64,000 nucleotides of DNA from Gemmatimonadaceae bacterium (GTDB lineage: Bacteria; Gemmatimonadota; Gemmatimonadetes; Gemmatimonadales; Gemmatimonadaceae): assembly GCA_016720905.1 (NCBI GenBank), contig JADKJT010000008.1, positions 124,001 through 188,000 of the forward strand. The letters run 5' to 3'. Below the pieces are notes generated by a model that was not told where the DNA came from, did not search any database, and worked only from the letters and a program-made list of their open reading frames with translations. Below are positions 34,859-43,802 of this stretch, piece after piece. How positions within the stretch are numbered: position 1 is the stretch's first letter; each line of letters starts with the position of its first letter. The translations under genes were made by a program, and so were the position numbers.

Positions 34859-36762
34859 GACGGCATGTGCAGGTCGGGGTGCTGTTGCTGGCGTCGGCGA
34901 CGCTGGCATCCACGACGACGGCGCAGCCTGTGGCGCCCGCGAGCCGTGGCACCGTCGAAGTCACGGAAGCCACGATCGCCGAGTTGCGCACCGCCATGGC
35001 CAGCGGACGCGTGAGCTCCGTGCAACTGGTTGACGCCTATCTGGCGCGCATTGCGGCCTACGAGCATGCGGGCCCCAGTCTCAATGCGCTCATTCGGCTC
35101 AATCCCAAGGCGCGCGCCGAGGCCGCTCAACGCGACGCGGAACGTCGTCAGGGTCGCCTGCGAGGCGCGTTGCACGGCATTCCCATCATCATCAAGGACA
35201 ATTATGACACCGGCGACATGCCCACCAGCGCCGGCTCACTGGCGTTGGCGAACAGTCAGCCGGCGCAGGATGCGTTCGTGGTGAAGAAGCTGCGCGACGC
35301 GGGGGCGGTTATTCTGGCCAAGTCCAACCTGCACGAGTTTGCCGCCGGCATCACGAGCATCAGCTCGCTGGGCGGACAGACACGCAATCCGTACGATCCG
35401 ACGCGGTGCCCTGGTGGTTCCAGTGGCGGCACGGGCGCCGCCATTGCGGCGAGTTTTGCGACGGTGGGTTGGGGATCGGACACCTGCGGGTCGATTCGCA
35501 TTCCGAGTGCGTACGGGAGCCTGTTCGGGTTGCGTCCGACGCAGGGACTGATCAGTCGCTCGGGAATCATCCCGCTTTCGCATACGCAGGATATCGGCGG
35601 GCCTTTGGCGCGCACCGCCACCGATCTGGCGATCGCGCTCGATGTCAGTGTTGGATACGATGCGGCCGACTCCGTCACCGTTGTCCTGCGTGACAAACCG
35701 CTCCCGCACTTTGAAGCGGCACTGGACAAGAACGCACTGCGCGGTGCGCGCATTGGCGTGTTCCAGCCGTACTTTCGCGACACCGACGCCGAAATCGCCG
35801 ACACGGTGCGCGCGGCCATTGCCGCCATGAAGGCGCTGGGTGCCACGATTGTCGAAGTGCCCGTGGTTGATTTCGATTCGCTGATCGCGAACACCGGGGT
35901 CATTCCGTATGAAACGAAGTTCGACCTGATCAACTACCTGCGCGGTGTGCCGAACGCGCCTGTGCACTCCATGCGCGAGATTCTCGACCAGGGATTGTTC
36001 GACCGGGCGCTGGAAGCGCGTTTCCGCTCTATCGACACCGTGCAGTCACTCGACACCGATCGCTACCGCACCACGTTGCGTCGTCAGACCCTGTTGCGCT
36101 CGCGCATGGAGCGCATCATGGACAGTTTGTCGCTCGACGCACTCGCCTATCCCACGATGCGCCAGAAACCCACACTGGTGGGCGAACCGCAACTTGGCGG
36201 CACCTGCAACCTGAGTGCGCAGTCCGGCTTGCCGGCCATCAGCATCCCCGCCGGTTTCATGGCGGAGGGATTGCCGGTGGGTATTGAACTGATGGGTCGC
36301 GCGTTGACGGATGTCCGGCTGGTGGCGCTGGCGTACGCGTTCGAGCAGTCGGGACCGCGTCGTCGCGCACCGTCCACCACGCCCGCGCTTGTGCGCGGCG
36401 CGGTGCCAGTCGCGTTGCCCATGACGGTGCGCGCCATCTCATCACGCGCGACCGCCACGGCTCGACTCACCTACGATGCACCACGCAGTGTGTTGCGTTG
36501 GTCCGTGGCGCTCACCGGCGCATCGCCTGATGAGGTGGTGGCCGTCGTGCTTCGTCGTACCACGGAAGACCTGGGCGGGACCACTCCCGCGCCGACGCGT
36601 CGCGTGGTGGCGCGACTGCTCGGACCCGGCATGCGCGCCGCGAGCGGCTCGATGCTGCTTGGCGGAACGGAACGTCGCGCGTTGGTGGAGGGCCGGTTGA
36701 CGCTGGCGATGTACGACCAGACTGGCGCGGTGCCGGTTGAGGTGGCGGTGCCGAAACGATAG
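34855..36762 (+). CDS. amidase (amidase signature family), exported
   Basis: A 635-residue amidase with a signal peptide (MRRHVQVGVLLLASATLAS...). ATG 34855 overlaps the previous stop (ATGA). The Ser-cisSer-Lys triad is present: Lys in GIPIIIKDNYDTGDMPTSAGS, and the glycine/serine-rich signature PGGSSGGTGAAIAASFATVGWGSDTCGSIRIPS, where both serines lie. NLSAQSGLPAISIPAGF closes the catalytic domain at about residue 465. A C-terminal extension of about 150 residues follows, with strands typical of a small beta domain. It hydrolyses amide bonds; the substrate is unknown. Convergent with the YVTN-propeller gene. Confidence 0.92.
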   Translation: MRRHVQVGVLLLASATLASTTTAQPVAPASRGTVEVTEATIAELRTAMASGRVSSVQLVDAYLARIAAYEHAGPSLNALIRLNPKARAEAAQRDAERRQGRLRGALHGIPIIIKDNYDTGDMPTSAGSLALANSQPAQDAFVVKKLRDAGAVILAKSNLHEFAAGITSISSLGGQTRNPYDPTRCPGGSSGGTGAAIAASFATVGWGSDTCGSIRIPSAYGSLFGLRPTQGLISRSGIIPLSHTQDIGGPLARTATDLAIALDVSVGYDAADSVTVVLRDKPLPHFEAALDKNALRGARIGVFQPYFRDTDAEIADTVRAAIAAMKALGATIVEVPVVDFDSLIANTGVIPYETKFDLINYLRGVPNAPVHSMREILDQGLFDRALEARFRSIDTVQSLDTDRYRTTLRRQTLLRSRMERIMDSLSLDALAYPTMRQKPTLVGEPQLGGTCNLSAQSGLPAISIPAGFMAEGLPVGIELMGRALTDVRLVALAYAFEQSGPRRRAPSTTPALVRGAVPVALPMTVRAISSRATATARLTYDAPRSVLRWSVALTGASPDEVVAVVLRRTTEDLGGTTPAPTRRVVARLLGPGMRAASGSMLLGGTERRALVEGRLTLAMYDQTGAVPVEVAVPKR

Positions 36763-36787
36763 AAGAGGTGGGCGTTCTCCTCTATCG
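36757..36787. terminator. hairpin between convergent genes
   Basis: CGATAGAAGAGG pairs with CCTCTATCG, with a small bulge, around a ten-base loop. It spans the stop codons of the convergent amidase and YVTN-propeller genes, so it may terminate both. No long T-run is present. Confidence 0.5.
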
Positions 36788-37801
36788 CTTGATCACGAGG
36801 GGCGAGTACCCCACGCCGTCCGAACCGGCGCCGACTTGCAGTGTCCCGACAATGCTCCCGGCAGCAATATCCACCAGCGCCACGCGCCCCACGGCTTTGA
36901 GCGTCACAAATGCGTTCTTCCCGTCGCGCGACACGGTCACGCCTTGCGGTGAGGCCGCCACCAAGGCCGCGCCCTCGGCCGGCGCCATCGCCGGCACCGC
37001 AATGACACGTCGCACGGAGTGAGAGGCGATATCGACCAGATGGATCTTCTCGTCGCCAGGATCTGACACCACGGCGGTTTTCCCGTCTGGCGTGATGCCA
37101 ATACGGTAGGCCATGCCGAATCCGTCGAGGGTGTGCATGATGACGCCCGTTTCGCCGTTGAGCACGTACACCTTCTTCGACTCATTTCCGCCCACCCAGA
37201 CTTCCCGACCGTCTGGAGTGACCGCGATGCCTTCAATGCGCGCGCCCACCGGAAACGTGGCGCGGATTGATCGCGTTGCGACATCGATCGCGCTGACACT
37301 CATCGCCGCAATGTTGGTGGTGAACGCCCGCGTGCCATTGCGTGTCAACGCCACCATGTGCGTGGTGGCCTGTCCGGTGGTCACCGACGAATCGATGATG
37401 CCGCTCTCAAGGTCCACCACCAGCACCCGCTGCGCGCGTTCACCGGTCACCAACAGGCGTTTGTCGTCAGGAAGGAATGCCATGCCGTGCGGACGCTGGT
37501 TGCCGGCGCCCAGCTCGACCATGCGCGGCGGCGCGTTTGGATTCGTGAGATCGATCACCATGAGTGAACTGCCCACCGCACTGCGATTGCCATAGATGGA
37601 GACGACGGCGCGTCGGCCATCGTGCGACACGGCCACCTCATGCGGGCCTTCACCGGTTTGCAGTGTGGCGATGGTGGCCCCGCTCGCGACATCAACGATA
37701 CTCACCGAGTGCGCATCCATGTTCGACGCGACAATGGTGCCGGAAACAGCGGCCACCACCCACCGAATGATGGCGGCACTGAGTATCGACGGAGGCATCA
37801 T
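36782..37801 (-). CDS. YVTN-type beta-propeller protein (YncE-like)
   Basis: A 339-residue protein composed almost entirely of propeller blades of the VDxASGxxxATLxTGxGPHEVAVSxDGR type (for example FPVGARIEGIAVTPDGREVWVGG, GFGMAYRIGITPDGKTAVVSDPGD). It begins with a hydrophobic stretch (SAAIIRWVVAAVSG) that may serve as a signal, so export to the periplasm is likely. Members of this group act as binding or scaffold modules, some near cytochromes or quinone systems; nothing here points to an enzyme. It is convergent with the amidase and followed by the outer-membrane protein gene on the same strand. Confidence 0.85.
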   Translation of the reverse strand: MMPPSILSAAIIRWVVAAVSGTIVASNMDAHSVSIVDVASGATIATLQTGEGPHEVAVSHDGRRAVVSIYGNRSAVGSSLMVIDLTNPNAPPRMVELGAGNQRPHGMAFLPDDKRLLVTGERAQRVLVVDLESGIIDSSVTTGQATTHMVALTRNGTRAFTTNIAAMSVSAIDVATRSIRATFPVGARIEGIAVTPDGREVWVGGNESKKVYVLNGETGVIMHTLDGFGMAYRIGITPDGKTAVVSDPGDEKIHLVDIASHSVRRVIAVPAMAPAEGAALVAASPQGVTVSRDGKNAFVTLKAVGRVALVDIAAGSIVGTLQVGAGSDGVGYSPLVIKR

Positions 37802-37846
37802 GAGAACGACGGGTCTGGAGGGTTCGTCAAGTGCGCGCGCGAATTC

Positions 37847-40123
37847 CTACCACTGCTGACCGAACGTGATCAGCGCTTTCCACCGGGCTGACTGGTCCAC
37901 GGGGCGGGTGACCCCAAGGAACGCGCCGCCCGAGAACAATCGCAATCCGGCGGTAACCGACGCGCGAATACCGGCGCTGGGCCGCGATACGGGGGCCCAC
38001 AGCGCCAACGACGACGGGTCGATCACGGCCAGGCGGTCAATGGCCGCGCGCGCCGCCGCGGTGGGCGCTTCGGTCCATCCACTCTGCACACCAACGCTCA
38101 GGCCCGGTGCCACGGCGGGCAGAAAGAACCGTCGCACGCGAATGGGCTGTCGCAGGAACGGACTGGTGTACTGCAGCGAACCGCGCAGCACCGCCGCGCG
38201 CGTCCCGGCAAACTCCTTGTCCAGATAGCCAGGCAGGTTTTGCTGCTCCCCCAGTTCGAACAGCTGCTGCGCCGGTGGATGTCCCCCCAGCACCGTGCCG
38301 ATGTCGCCGCGGCCGATGGCCACGAATGGCCCCAATGGACGGCGCGCCACGACGCGTGCTTCCACACGCTGAAAGGCCAGCGTCCCATCGCCCCGCTCAT
38401 ACGAGAATCGGGCGCTTACGCCCGGCTTCACGAATTCCGCGCTCACGTCTGGGTGCCATTCGATGAGTGCGGCGGTGCGCACATAGCGTCCTTCATCGAC
38501 CCCGCGATTGGGCCGATACGCCTTGCCGCCCTTGAGCGGCCCCCGCAGGTACGTCGCGGGTCGATATCGATCATCGGCGACACCGAATTCGGTGCGCAGC
38601 AACACACCGCGTTTGGCCGTCGTACGAACCGCCGCCAATGTCGCACTACGCCGATCGACATAGTCGTATGGGTCCTGTGAGGCCAACAGCGCGCCCATCG
38701 AGTTGCCCGAGTCGAACGGCACGCGAAAGTCGTTGGTGTTGTCCAATGCGCGACCGCCGCGCGCTTCCATGGTCCACAGGCCGCGCGTGCGATCCACAGA
38801 CAGCCGACCACGCACGGTCTGCTCATTCCACGCCCAGCCGGCATTGGCGCGCACCACCACCCCGGGCGCCGCATCGCGCAATGACCACTTGAGACCCAAT
38901 CCCGTGTACGCGCCTTCGACGCGATTGAAGTGAAAGATATCGGCTGCCCGCGGCGCGACCCAATCGAGTCGTGGCAACCCGTATGGACGCCAGCGATCCG
39001 GAGCGACATCCAGGAAGTCGTCGGAATGCATGCCGTCCGACAACGCCCCGACCGCGGCAATCCAGGCGTCATAGCGATTGACGGAATCCGTTGGGGCGAA
39101 TGTCAGCTTGCGACGGCTCATCGCGCGCAGGGAGTCGGCCGCCGCCAGGGTCGCCTCGCTGAGCACCGTATCGTTCACCATCATGTCATTGAAACGCGAC
39201 ACGATGCGGACGACCGCACGGCCATCACCGATGACCGGAAGGGTGGCCTGCAATTCGATGCGCTGCCGGGCTGGCAGCCAGAAACGTCCCAGTCGTTCAC
39301 CCTGCTCGTATTCTATGAACGCCACGGCCTCGCCCAAGGCGCCGCCAAACCGGCGAGGCGAACCGCCGGCGCGCAGGAACGTGCCCCGCATACGCACCAG
39401 TGTGCCACGCGACGCATCGAGATCGAGCTCGCCATCGAACAACACCACCGGGGACGTGATGTCCGAACGCGGCGTGACCCGGACCTGCGCAATGGGGATC
39501 GTGCGATCGCCAACGCGGATGGTGACAATGGTGTCACCACCCGAGTACGTGTAGTAGCGCTCGCGATCGGCAGCGAGTGGATGCACGGCCGGCAGCGTAT
39601 CGGCGCCATCACCCCGCAGGGTGGAACGGGCCACCGATCGCGAGCTGCGCGTGCGGATGCGCAATCGATTGCCATACAAGGTGGGATTGAGCCAGCCGGT
39701 CTGGAAGACGGAGAGCATCGAGACATTCGGTCCCGATTGCTGCGCACGATAGCCAATCACATGCTGATCGTAGGCGCCGCTGCGCGTCCATCGCATGGTG
39801 CTGGCCACCTGCTCAACCGCCGCGACGGCCTCGGTCCCTTCTTCTCGCCGCAACAGCACGGCAATCTCGGTTTCGACCCGTGACTTGTAGGCGATGAGGT
39901 CCGCCGGCAACGCGTTGCGTGTGCTCGCGTCGGCCAGCAGTTCGGCCAACGCGCGGAGGGGAACGGACACTGTGCTGTCGCGCGGCGGAGTCTGCGCAGG
40001 AAGCGGGACGTGAAGCGACGCGAGGAACATCGTTGCGCAGACGACGGGAGACAGGAGACGGGAGACGGGAGACGTCCAGTCAACTGACCACGGTCGGGTC
40101 ACCCGCGCGTCTCCCGTCTCCAT
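37847..40123 (-). CDS. large outer-membrane beta-barrel-like protein (DUF5686-type/surface-antigen-like)
   Basis: About 758 residues, ending in a typical barrel terminus (ALITFGQQW, aromatic last residue). The N-terminal half has helical and small-beta parts (DLIAYKSRVETEIAVLLRREEGTEAVAAVEQVA), and the C-terminal half shows repeated amphipathic strands. Near the C-terminus GQQNLPGYLDKEFAGTRAAVLRGSLQYTSPF resembles the conserved RGY-x(n)-F motif of Omp85/D15-type barrels. The start is uncertain: ATG 40123 lies inside a tandem heptamer repeat whose sequence supplies both a GGGAG ribosome-site-like stretch and part of the predicted signal peptide (SPVSRLLSPVV...VPLPAQ). GTG 40102 is the alternative. 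Confidence 0.8.
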   Translation of the reverse strand: METGDARVTRPWSVDWTSPVSRLLSPVVCATMFLASLHVPLPAQTPPRDSTVSVPLRALAELLADASTRNALPADLIAYKSRVETEIAVLLRREEGTEAVAAVEQVASTMRWTRSGAYDQHVIGYRAQQSGPNVSMLSVFQTGWLNPTLYGNRLRIRTRSSRSVARSTLRGDGADTLPAVHPLAADRERYYTYSGGDTIVTIRVGDRTIPIAQVRVTPRSDITSPVVLFDGELDLDASRGTLVRMRGTFLRAGGSPRRFGGALGEAVAFIEYEQGERLGRFWLPARQRIELQATLPVIGDGRAVVRIVSRFNDMMVNDTVLSEATLAAADSLRAMSRRKLTFAPTDSVNRYDAWIAAVGALSDGMHSDDFLDVAPDRWRPYGLPRLDWVAPRAADIFHFNRVEGAYTGLGLKWSLRDAAPGVVVRANAGWAWNEQTVRGRLSVDRTRGLWTMEARGGRALDNTNDFRVPFDSGNSMGALLASQDPYDYVDRRSATLAAVRTTAKRGVLLRTEFGVADDRYRPATYLRGPLKGGKAYRPNRGVDEGRYVRTAALIEWHPDVSAEFVKPGVSARFSYERGDGTLAFQRVEARVVARRPLGPFVAIGRGDIGTVLGGHPPAQQLFELGEQQNLPGYLDKEFAGTRAAVLRGSLQYTSPFLRQPIRVRRFFLPAVAPGLSVGVQSGWTEAPTAAARAAIDRLAVIDPSSLALWAPVSRPSAGIRASVTAGLRLFSGGAFLGVTRPVDQSARWKALITFGQQW

Positions 40124-40152
40124 TCTCCCGTCTCCCGTCTTCTCAGTTGACC
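40044..40152. repeat. heptamer tandem repeat in inverted arrangement (GGGAGAC units)
   Basis: A run of GGGAGAC/GGAGACG units on the plus strand (about 40044-40074) faces a reverse-complement run of CTCCCGT units (about 40108-40140), with AGTCAACTGACC and CTCAGTTGACC at the inner left and outer right. The two runs can pair. The element begins at the ABC-F stop codon and extends over the start of the outer-membrane protein gene. It is not a CRISPR: the units are seven bases long and contiguous. Confidence 0.75.
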
Positions 40153-42197
40153 GCTTGCCGGCGCTCCGCCGCCTGTCCCCACTCGTGCATCGCCTCATCG
40201 AGCCGATCGCGCGCCTCATCCAACTGCCTGCCCATCTGCTGTGCGCGCTGCACGCCATCGGGCGTTTCATACAGCGTCGTGTCCTCGAGCATTCCGCTGA
40301 GTTCCGCGATGCGTGCTTCCAGGGTGTTCACGCGCAGTTCAGCGTCCGCCAACGCCTTGTCGGCCTGACGAGCGGCTTTCCGTACGTCAGGGTCTGTCGC
40401 CGGTTTCCTGCCATCGGACTTACCAGACGCTTTGGCATCGGCCTTGCCAGCGCGCCCTGACTGGCCACTCTTCGCCTCGTTCGCCTTCTGCGCCTTCTGT
40501 GAGGCAACACGCGCCGCGGTGGCCTTCTCCGACGCCGCAACGGTCACGGCCCGCGCGTCGCGTTCCGCCTTGGTTTTCGTTTCCGCCCGCACGGCTTCCC
40601 ACTCCACGAACGTGCCGGCAAACTGCAGCAGTTGCTGATCGCGCAACTCCCACACCAATGTGGCCAGGCCGCGCAGGACGGCGCGATCGTGACTCACGAT
40701 CAGCACGCTCCCCTCGAAATCCTCGATGGCGTCTTCGATCGCCTCAATCGACTCGACGTCAAGATGATTCGTCGGTTCGTCGAGAATCAACAGGTTGGCC
40801 GTGGACAACGTGAGCAACGCGAGCGCCACACGCGCGCGCTCGCCGCCCGACAGCGTCCCCACCGTGCGCTGCACTTCATCGCCGGAAAAACCGAAGCGCC
40901 CCAGATGCCCCTGCACCATGCGCCGTTCCCACAGTGGACGCTGCGTGGCGATCGCCTCGTAGATCGACATCTCCAGCGGCAGGTGCGCGAGATCCTGTCG
41001 ATAGTACGCCACCGTCGTGGACGGGCCCACTTTCACCTCGCCACTGGCCGGGGGATGCTCGCCCAGCAAGGTCTTGATGAGCGTGCTCTTGCCGGATCCG
41101 TTGGGCCCCAGCAGTGCCACCACTTCGCCGCGCTCGAGCACCACGGTGCAGTCGCGCACCAGTTCGCGCGTCACGGTGTGTCCATGATCATGTGACGGCA
41201 CGGCCACGGTCACATGCTCGGCTTCAATCACACGATCGCCGCTGCGATTGCCGGCGCTGAGCCGGATAGCCATCACGCCATCGGAGCCAATGGGCGCCGA
41301 GAGGCGCGGCATGCGCGCCAGCAGTTTGCGTCGTCCCTTGGCCTGACGCGTATTCTGGCCGGCCAGGTTGCGCGCGATGTAGTCGGACTCCGACGCGATC
41401 TTTCGTTGCTGCTGATCGAACTGACGCTGCAAGGTGAGGCGGCGTTCTTCGCGCTGCGTGATGAACGAGGCGTACCCGCCGGTATAGGTGAACGCGCTGC
41501 CGCCCTCGAAATGCATCACGTGATCGGCGAACGCGTCCAGAAACGCCCGGTCGTGACTGATGCACAACACGGCGCGATCAATGACCTTGAGGTGCTGCTC
41601 CAGCCACGCCGTTGTGTCGAGATCGAGGTGGTTGGTCGGTTCGTCGAGAATCATCAGGTCAGCGGGCGTGGCCAGTTGACGGGCGAGCGCCACGCGACCG
41701 CGCTCACCACCGCTGAGCGTGCCAATGCGGGTGACGCGTGCCGCATCCGGGTCGAATCCGACGCCCATCAGCACGCTGTCCACCTGCGCGGCCATCTGAT
41801 AGCCGCCATCGCGCTCGAAACGCTCCAGATCACGACCGTACTTTTCCATGGCGATCTCGCCATGATCATGCTCGAGATTGGCGGCCTGTTCGGCCAGCGA
41901 ACGTTCCAACACGCGCAGCGGTCCGAACGCATCGGCGACGATGTCCCACAGCGTTTGGTCTTCCGGAAAGCGCCGATGTTGATCCATCAGCGCCACTCGC
42001 AATCCCGGCGTCCGCGCCACGGAGCCGCGCGTCGGCTGCAGATCGCCCGTCAGCAGACGGACCAGCGTGGTTTTTCCGGTACCGTTGCGCCCCACGACCG
42101 CCCACCGATCGTTTTCGCCAATGGTGATTGACACATCACGAAAAATCTCACTGGCACCGAATTCGACCACGGCGTTGCCGATCGAAATCAGGGTCAT
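40143..42197 (-). CDS. ABC-F family ATP-binding protein
   Basis: A 684-residue soluble protein with two ABC ATPase domains and no membrane segments. The first has Walker A GRNGTGKTTL at about 38-47 and signature LSGGERGRVALARQL. The second has GPNGSGKSTL and LSGGERARVALALL, each followed by a DEPTNHLD Walker B. The linker between them is charged, and a long Ala/Lys-rich C-terminal arm ending in a coiled coil (RVNTLEARIAELSGMLEDTTLY) suggests the Uup/EttA-like branch. ABC-F proteins act on ribosomes in translation or antibiotic protection, and some bind branched DNA. It is the likely partner of no transporter here. Confidence 0.94.
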   Translation of the reverse strand: MTLISIGNAVVEFGASEIFRDVSITIGENDRWAVVGRNGTGKTTLVRLLTGDLQPTRGSVARTPGLRVALMDQHRRFPEDQTLWDIVADAFGPLRVLERSLAEQAANLEHDHGEIAMEKYGRDLERFERDGGYQMAAQVDSVLMGVGFDPDAARVTRIGTLSGGERGRVALARQLATPADLMILDEPTNHLDLDTTAWLEQHLKVIDRAVLCISHDRAFLDAFADHVMHFEGGSAFTYTGGYASFITQREERRLTLQRQFDQQQRKIASESDYIARNLAGQNTRQAKGRRKLLARMPRLSAPIGSDGVMAIRLSAGNRSGDRVIEAEHVTVAVPSHDHGHTVTRELVRDCTVVLERGEVVALLGPNGSGKSTLIKTLLGEHPPASGEVKVGPSTTVAYYRQDLAHLPLEMSIYEAIATQRPLWERRMVQGHLGRFGFSGDEVQRTVGTLSGGERARVALALLTLSTANLLILDEPTNHLDVESIEAIEDAIEDFEGSVLIVSHDRAVLRGLATLVWELRDQQLLQFAGTFVEWEAVRAETKTKAERDARAVTVAASEKATAARVASQKAQKANEAKSGQSGRAGKADAKASGKSDGRKPATDPDVRKAARQADKALADAELRVNTLEARIAELSGMLEDTTLYETPDGVQRAQQMGRQLDEARDRLDEAMHEWGQAAERRQAVN

Positions 42198-42242
42198 GCA
42201 AACCTCAGGGTGCTGCGCGAAGCGAGTGGCATAGCGAAACGA

Positions 42243-43703
42243 TCACGACGACGGAGAAGGAAGAGTGGTGACGGTCAGCCACGCCGACCGCACGCGTTCG
42301 GCGGCGGCCAGCACGGTGGCGCGCTCGGCCTCGGACAACCGCCGAACGCGCGCACGGAGGCGAAGAGCACGTGCGCCATCGCGCCACGCGAGGCCCAGGT
42401 CGCCAAGTCGAGGAAAGAGCATGACCACGGGCACGGCCCACCACCCAGAGACTGATGCCGCGCGAAAGCCCAGCGCGATCAGGCCGCCCAGGACCACGTA
42501 CCCCAACAAGATAAGGTGTAGGCCCGGCATAATTGCCCTCGCGATCACATCCGTGCGCACCTTGGCCGTTCGTTTGGCGAACTGCCACACGCCCCACATC
42601 AGTGGCGCGTGCAGCGCGAGGCCAACGACAGCCGGGATGGCCAGTGCGCCCATCCACGTCCAGGTCGGCCAAGACGCCTGTGCGTTCTTTCGACCAGCCG
42701 CATCCAAAACTCTGACCGCGTCCCGGGCTGAGGTTGGCGTGCCGCCGACCCTGCGCATCCAACCGGCGAAGTCGTCGGCGATCGTTCGCCAGTGAACTTC
42801 ATCAGATACTCCCGAATGACGATGTTCACCCTCCTCCACCAGCCGACCGCAGCGCCCTTGCACCGAGGCCGCCGTCTCAAGGATCGGTATCGACGCGCTG
42901 GCCTGGTTGGCCGAAACCGCCGCTACCAGTCGATCTCGCGCGTCAGCATGCGACCAGCTGCTGCTTGATCGCGCGACGTCCATCAACTCCTGGTGAAGGC
43001 GAACAGACAGCTCGACCGCCGACGAGTCGCTCTGCGATTCGACCCAGGCCCGGAGCGAGAAGGGAACTCCAAGCACAACGATCAGGTCACTTCTGGGCGT
43101 TTGAGCGGCTTCATACTGAAGACCGAATCCAATAAGCGTTACGTCGCTTTTCGAAGCATCATCGATTCCCTCAAGCGCCATTCTAGCGACACCTGAGCGC
43201 GGTTTTCCGATGTGACTCGAATCGTGTACTCCACCTTCCGGGAAAACGCCCACCAGGTCGCCGGCGGCGAACGCGTCTTGAACTGACGCGAACGCCGAGC
43301 GGTTCACGGCGGCGGTATCGACACCTTTCGCGCGCATTTTCCGGGCATCACGAACCCGCGTGACCGGGATGACTCCCATCCCTTGATAGGTCGCCCGCGC
43401 CAGCGGAAGCGTGACAGCTGAGATCGTGGCCACGTAGCGCAGCGGCCGTTCCGTGGTGAAGAAGCCGGCCAGAACATCTGGCAGGTCATTGGGGTGGTTC
43501 CCGAACATCAGCGTCGCGCCCTCGGCGGGTACGCGCTCGCGGCCGATGTACCGGATTTCCCGATAGCACCAGCGAAGGGCCCTCCGGCTGATCCAACGGA
43601 TGATGATCGGGACAAGCGTGACTGACATGGCGGGCGAAAGAAAGCCTGCCGGTAGCGACCGCGCGACAGGTCGGGCGACGTAGCGGACCCACGCTTGAGT
43701 CAT
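42243..43703 (-). CDS. PlsC-type acyltransferase (1-acylglycerol-3-phosphate acyltransferase family)
   Basis: A 486-residue acyltransferase. The catalytic block is GNHPNDLPD at about 68-76 (the NHPN....D variant of the HX4D motif), followed by VTRVRDARKMRAKGVD and the FPEGGVHD substrate motif. This places it in the lysophosphatidate/glycerol-phosphate acyltransferase superfamily. The C-terminal half has hydrophobic segments (MGALAIPAVVGLALHAPLMWGVW and GLHLILLGYVVLGGLIALGF) that anchor it to the inner membrane. It is divergent from the D15-LAL pair, and the 99-base gap contains the TACGTCR operator cluster. It therefore may belong to the same regulon as the radical SAM cluster. Confidence 0.87.
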   Translation of the reverse strand: MTQAWVRYVARPVARSLPAGFLSPAMSVTLVPIIIRWISRRALRWCYREIRYIGRERVPAEGATLMFGNHPNDLPDVLAGFFTTERPLRYVATISAVTLPLARATYQGMGVIPVTRVRDARKMRAKGVDTAAVNRSAFASVQDAFAAGDLVGVFPEGGVHDSSHIGKPRSGVARMALEGIDDASKSDVTLIGFGLQYEAAQTPRSDLIVVLGVPFSLRAWVESQSDSSAVELSVRLHQELMDVARSSSSWSHADARDRLVAAVSANQASASIPILETAASVQGRCGRLVEEGEHRHSGVSDEVHWRTIADDFAGWMRRVGGTPTSARDAVRVLDAAGRKNAQASWPTWTWMGALAIPAVVGLALHAPLMWGVWQFAKRTAKVRTDVIARAIMPGLHLILLGYVVLGGLIALGFRAASVSGWWAVPVVMLFPRLGDLGLAWRDGARALRLRARVRRLSEAERATVLAAAERVRSAWLTVTTLPSPSS

Positions 43704-43717
43704 TCTTGTTGAATATC

Positions 43718-43751
43718 TACGTCATGCGACGTATGTCTGACGTATACGACT
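43718..43751. promoter_or_regulatory. candidate operator: TACGTCR 7-2-7 inverted pair plus further half-sites
   Basis: TACGTCA at 43718-43724 faces CGACGTA at 43727-43733 with two bases between, a 7-2-7 inverted repeat. A third half-site TGACGTA follows at 43738-43744 (11 bases after the second start) and a degenerate TACGACT abuts it at 43745-43751. It sits between divergent acyltransferase and D15 genes. The same layout recurs at 56629-56656, ahead of the radical SAM cluster. Confidence 0.65.
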
Positions 43752-43802
43752 AGTGGACATGATGAGGCAGATGATTCTGACGTTCTTCCCAGAGGTGCCA
43801 CC

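Noticed and set aside
40044..40152. CRISPR-like array
   Set aside because: The units are contiguous heptamers without spacers and occur in inverted orientation; no cas genes are nearby.
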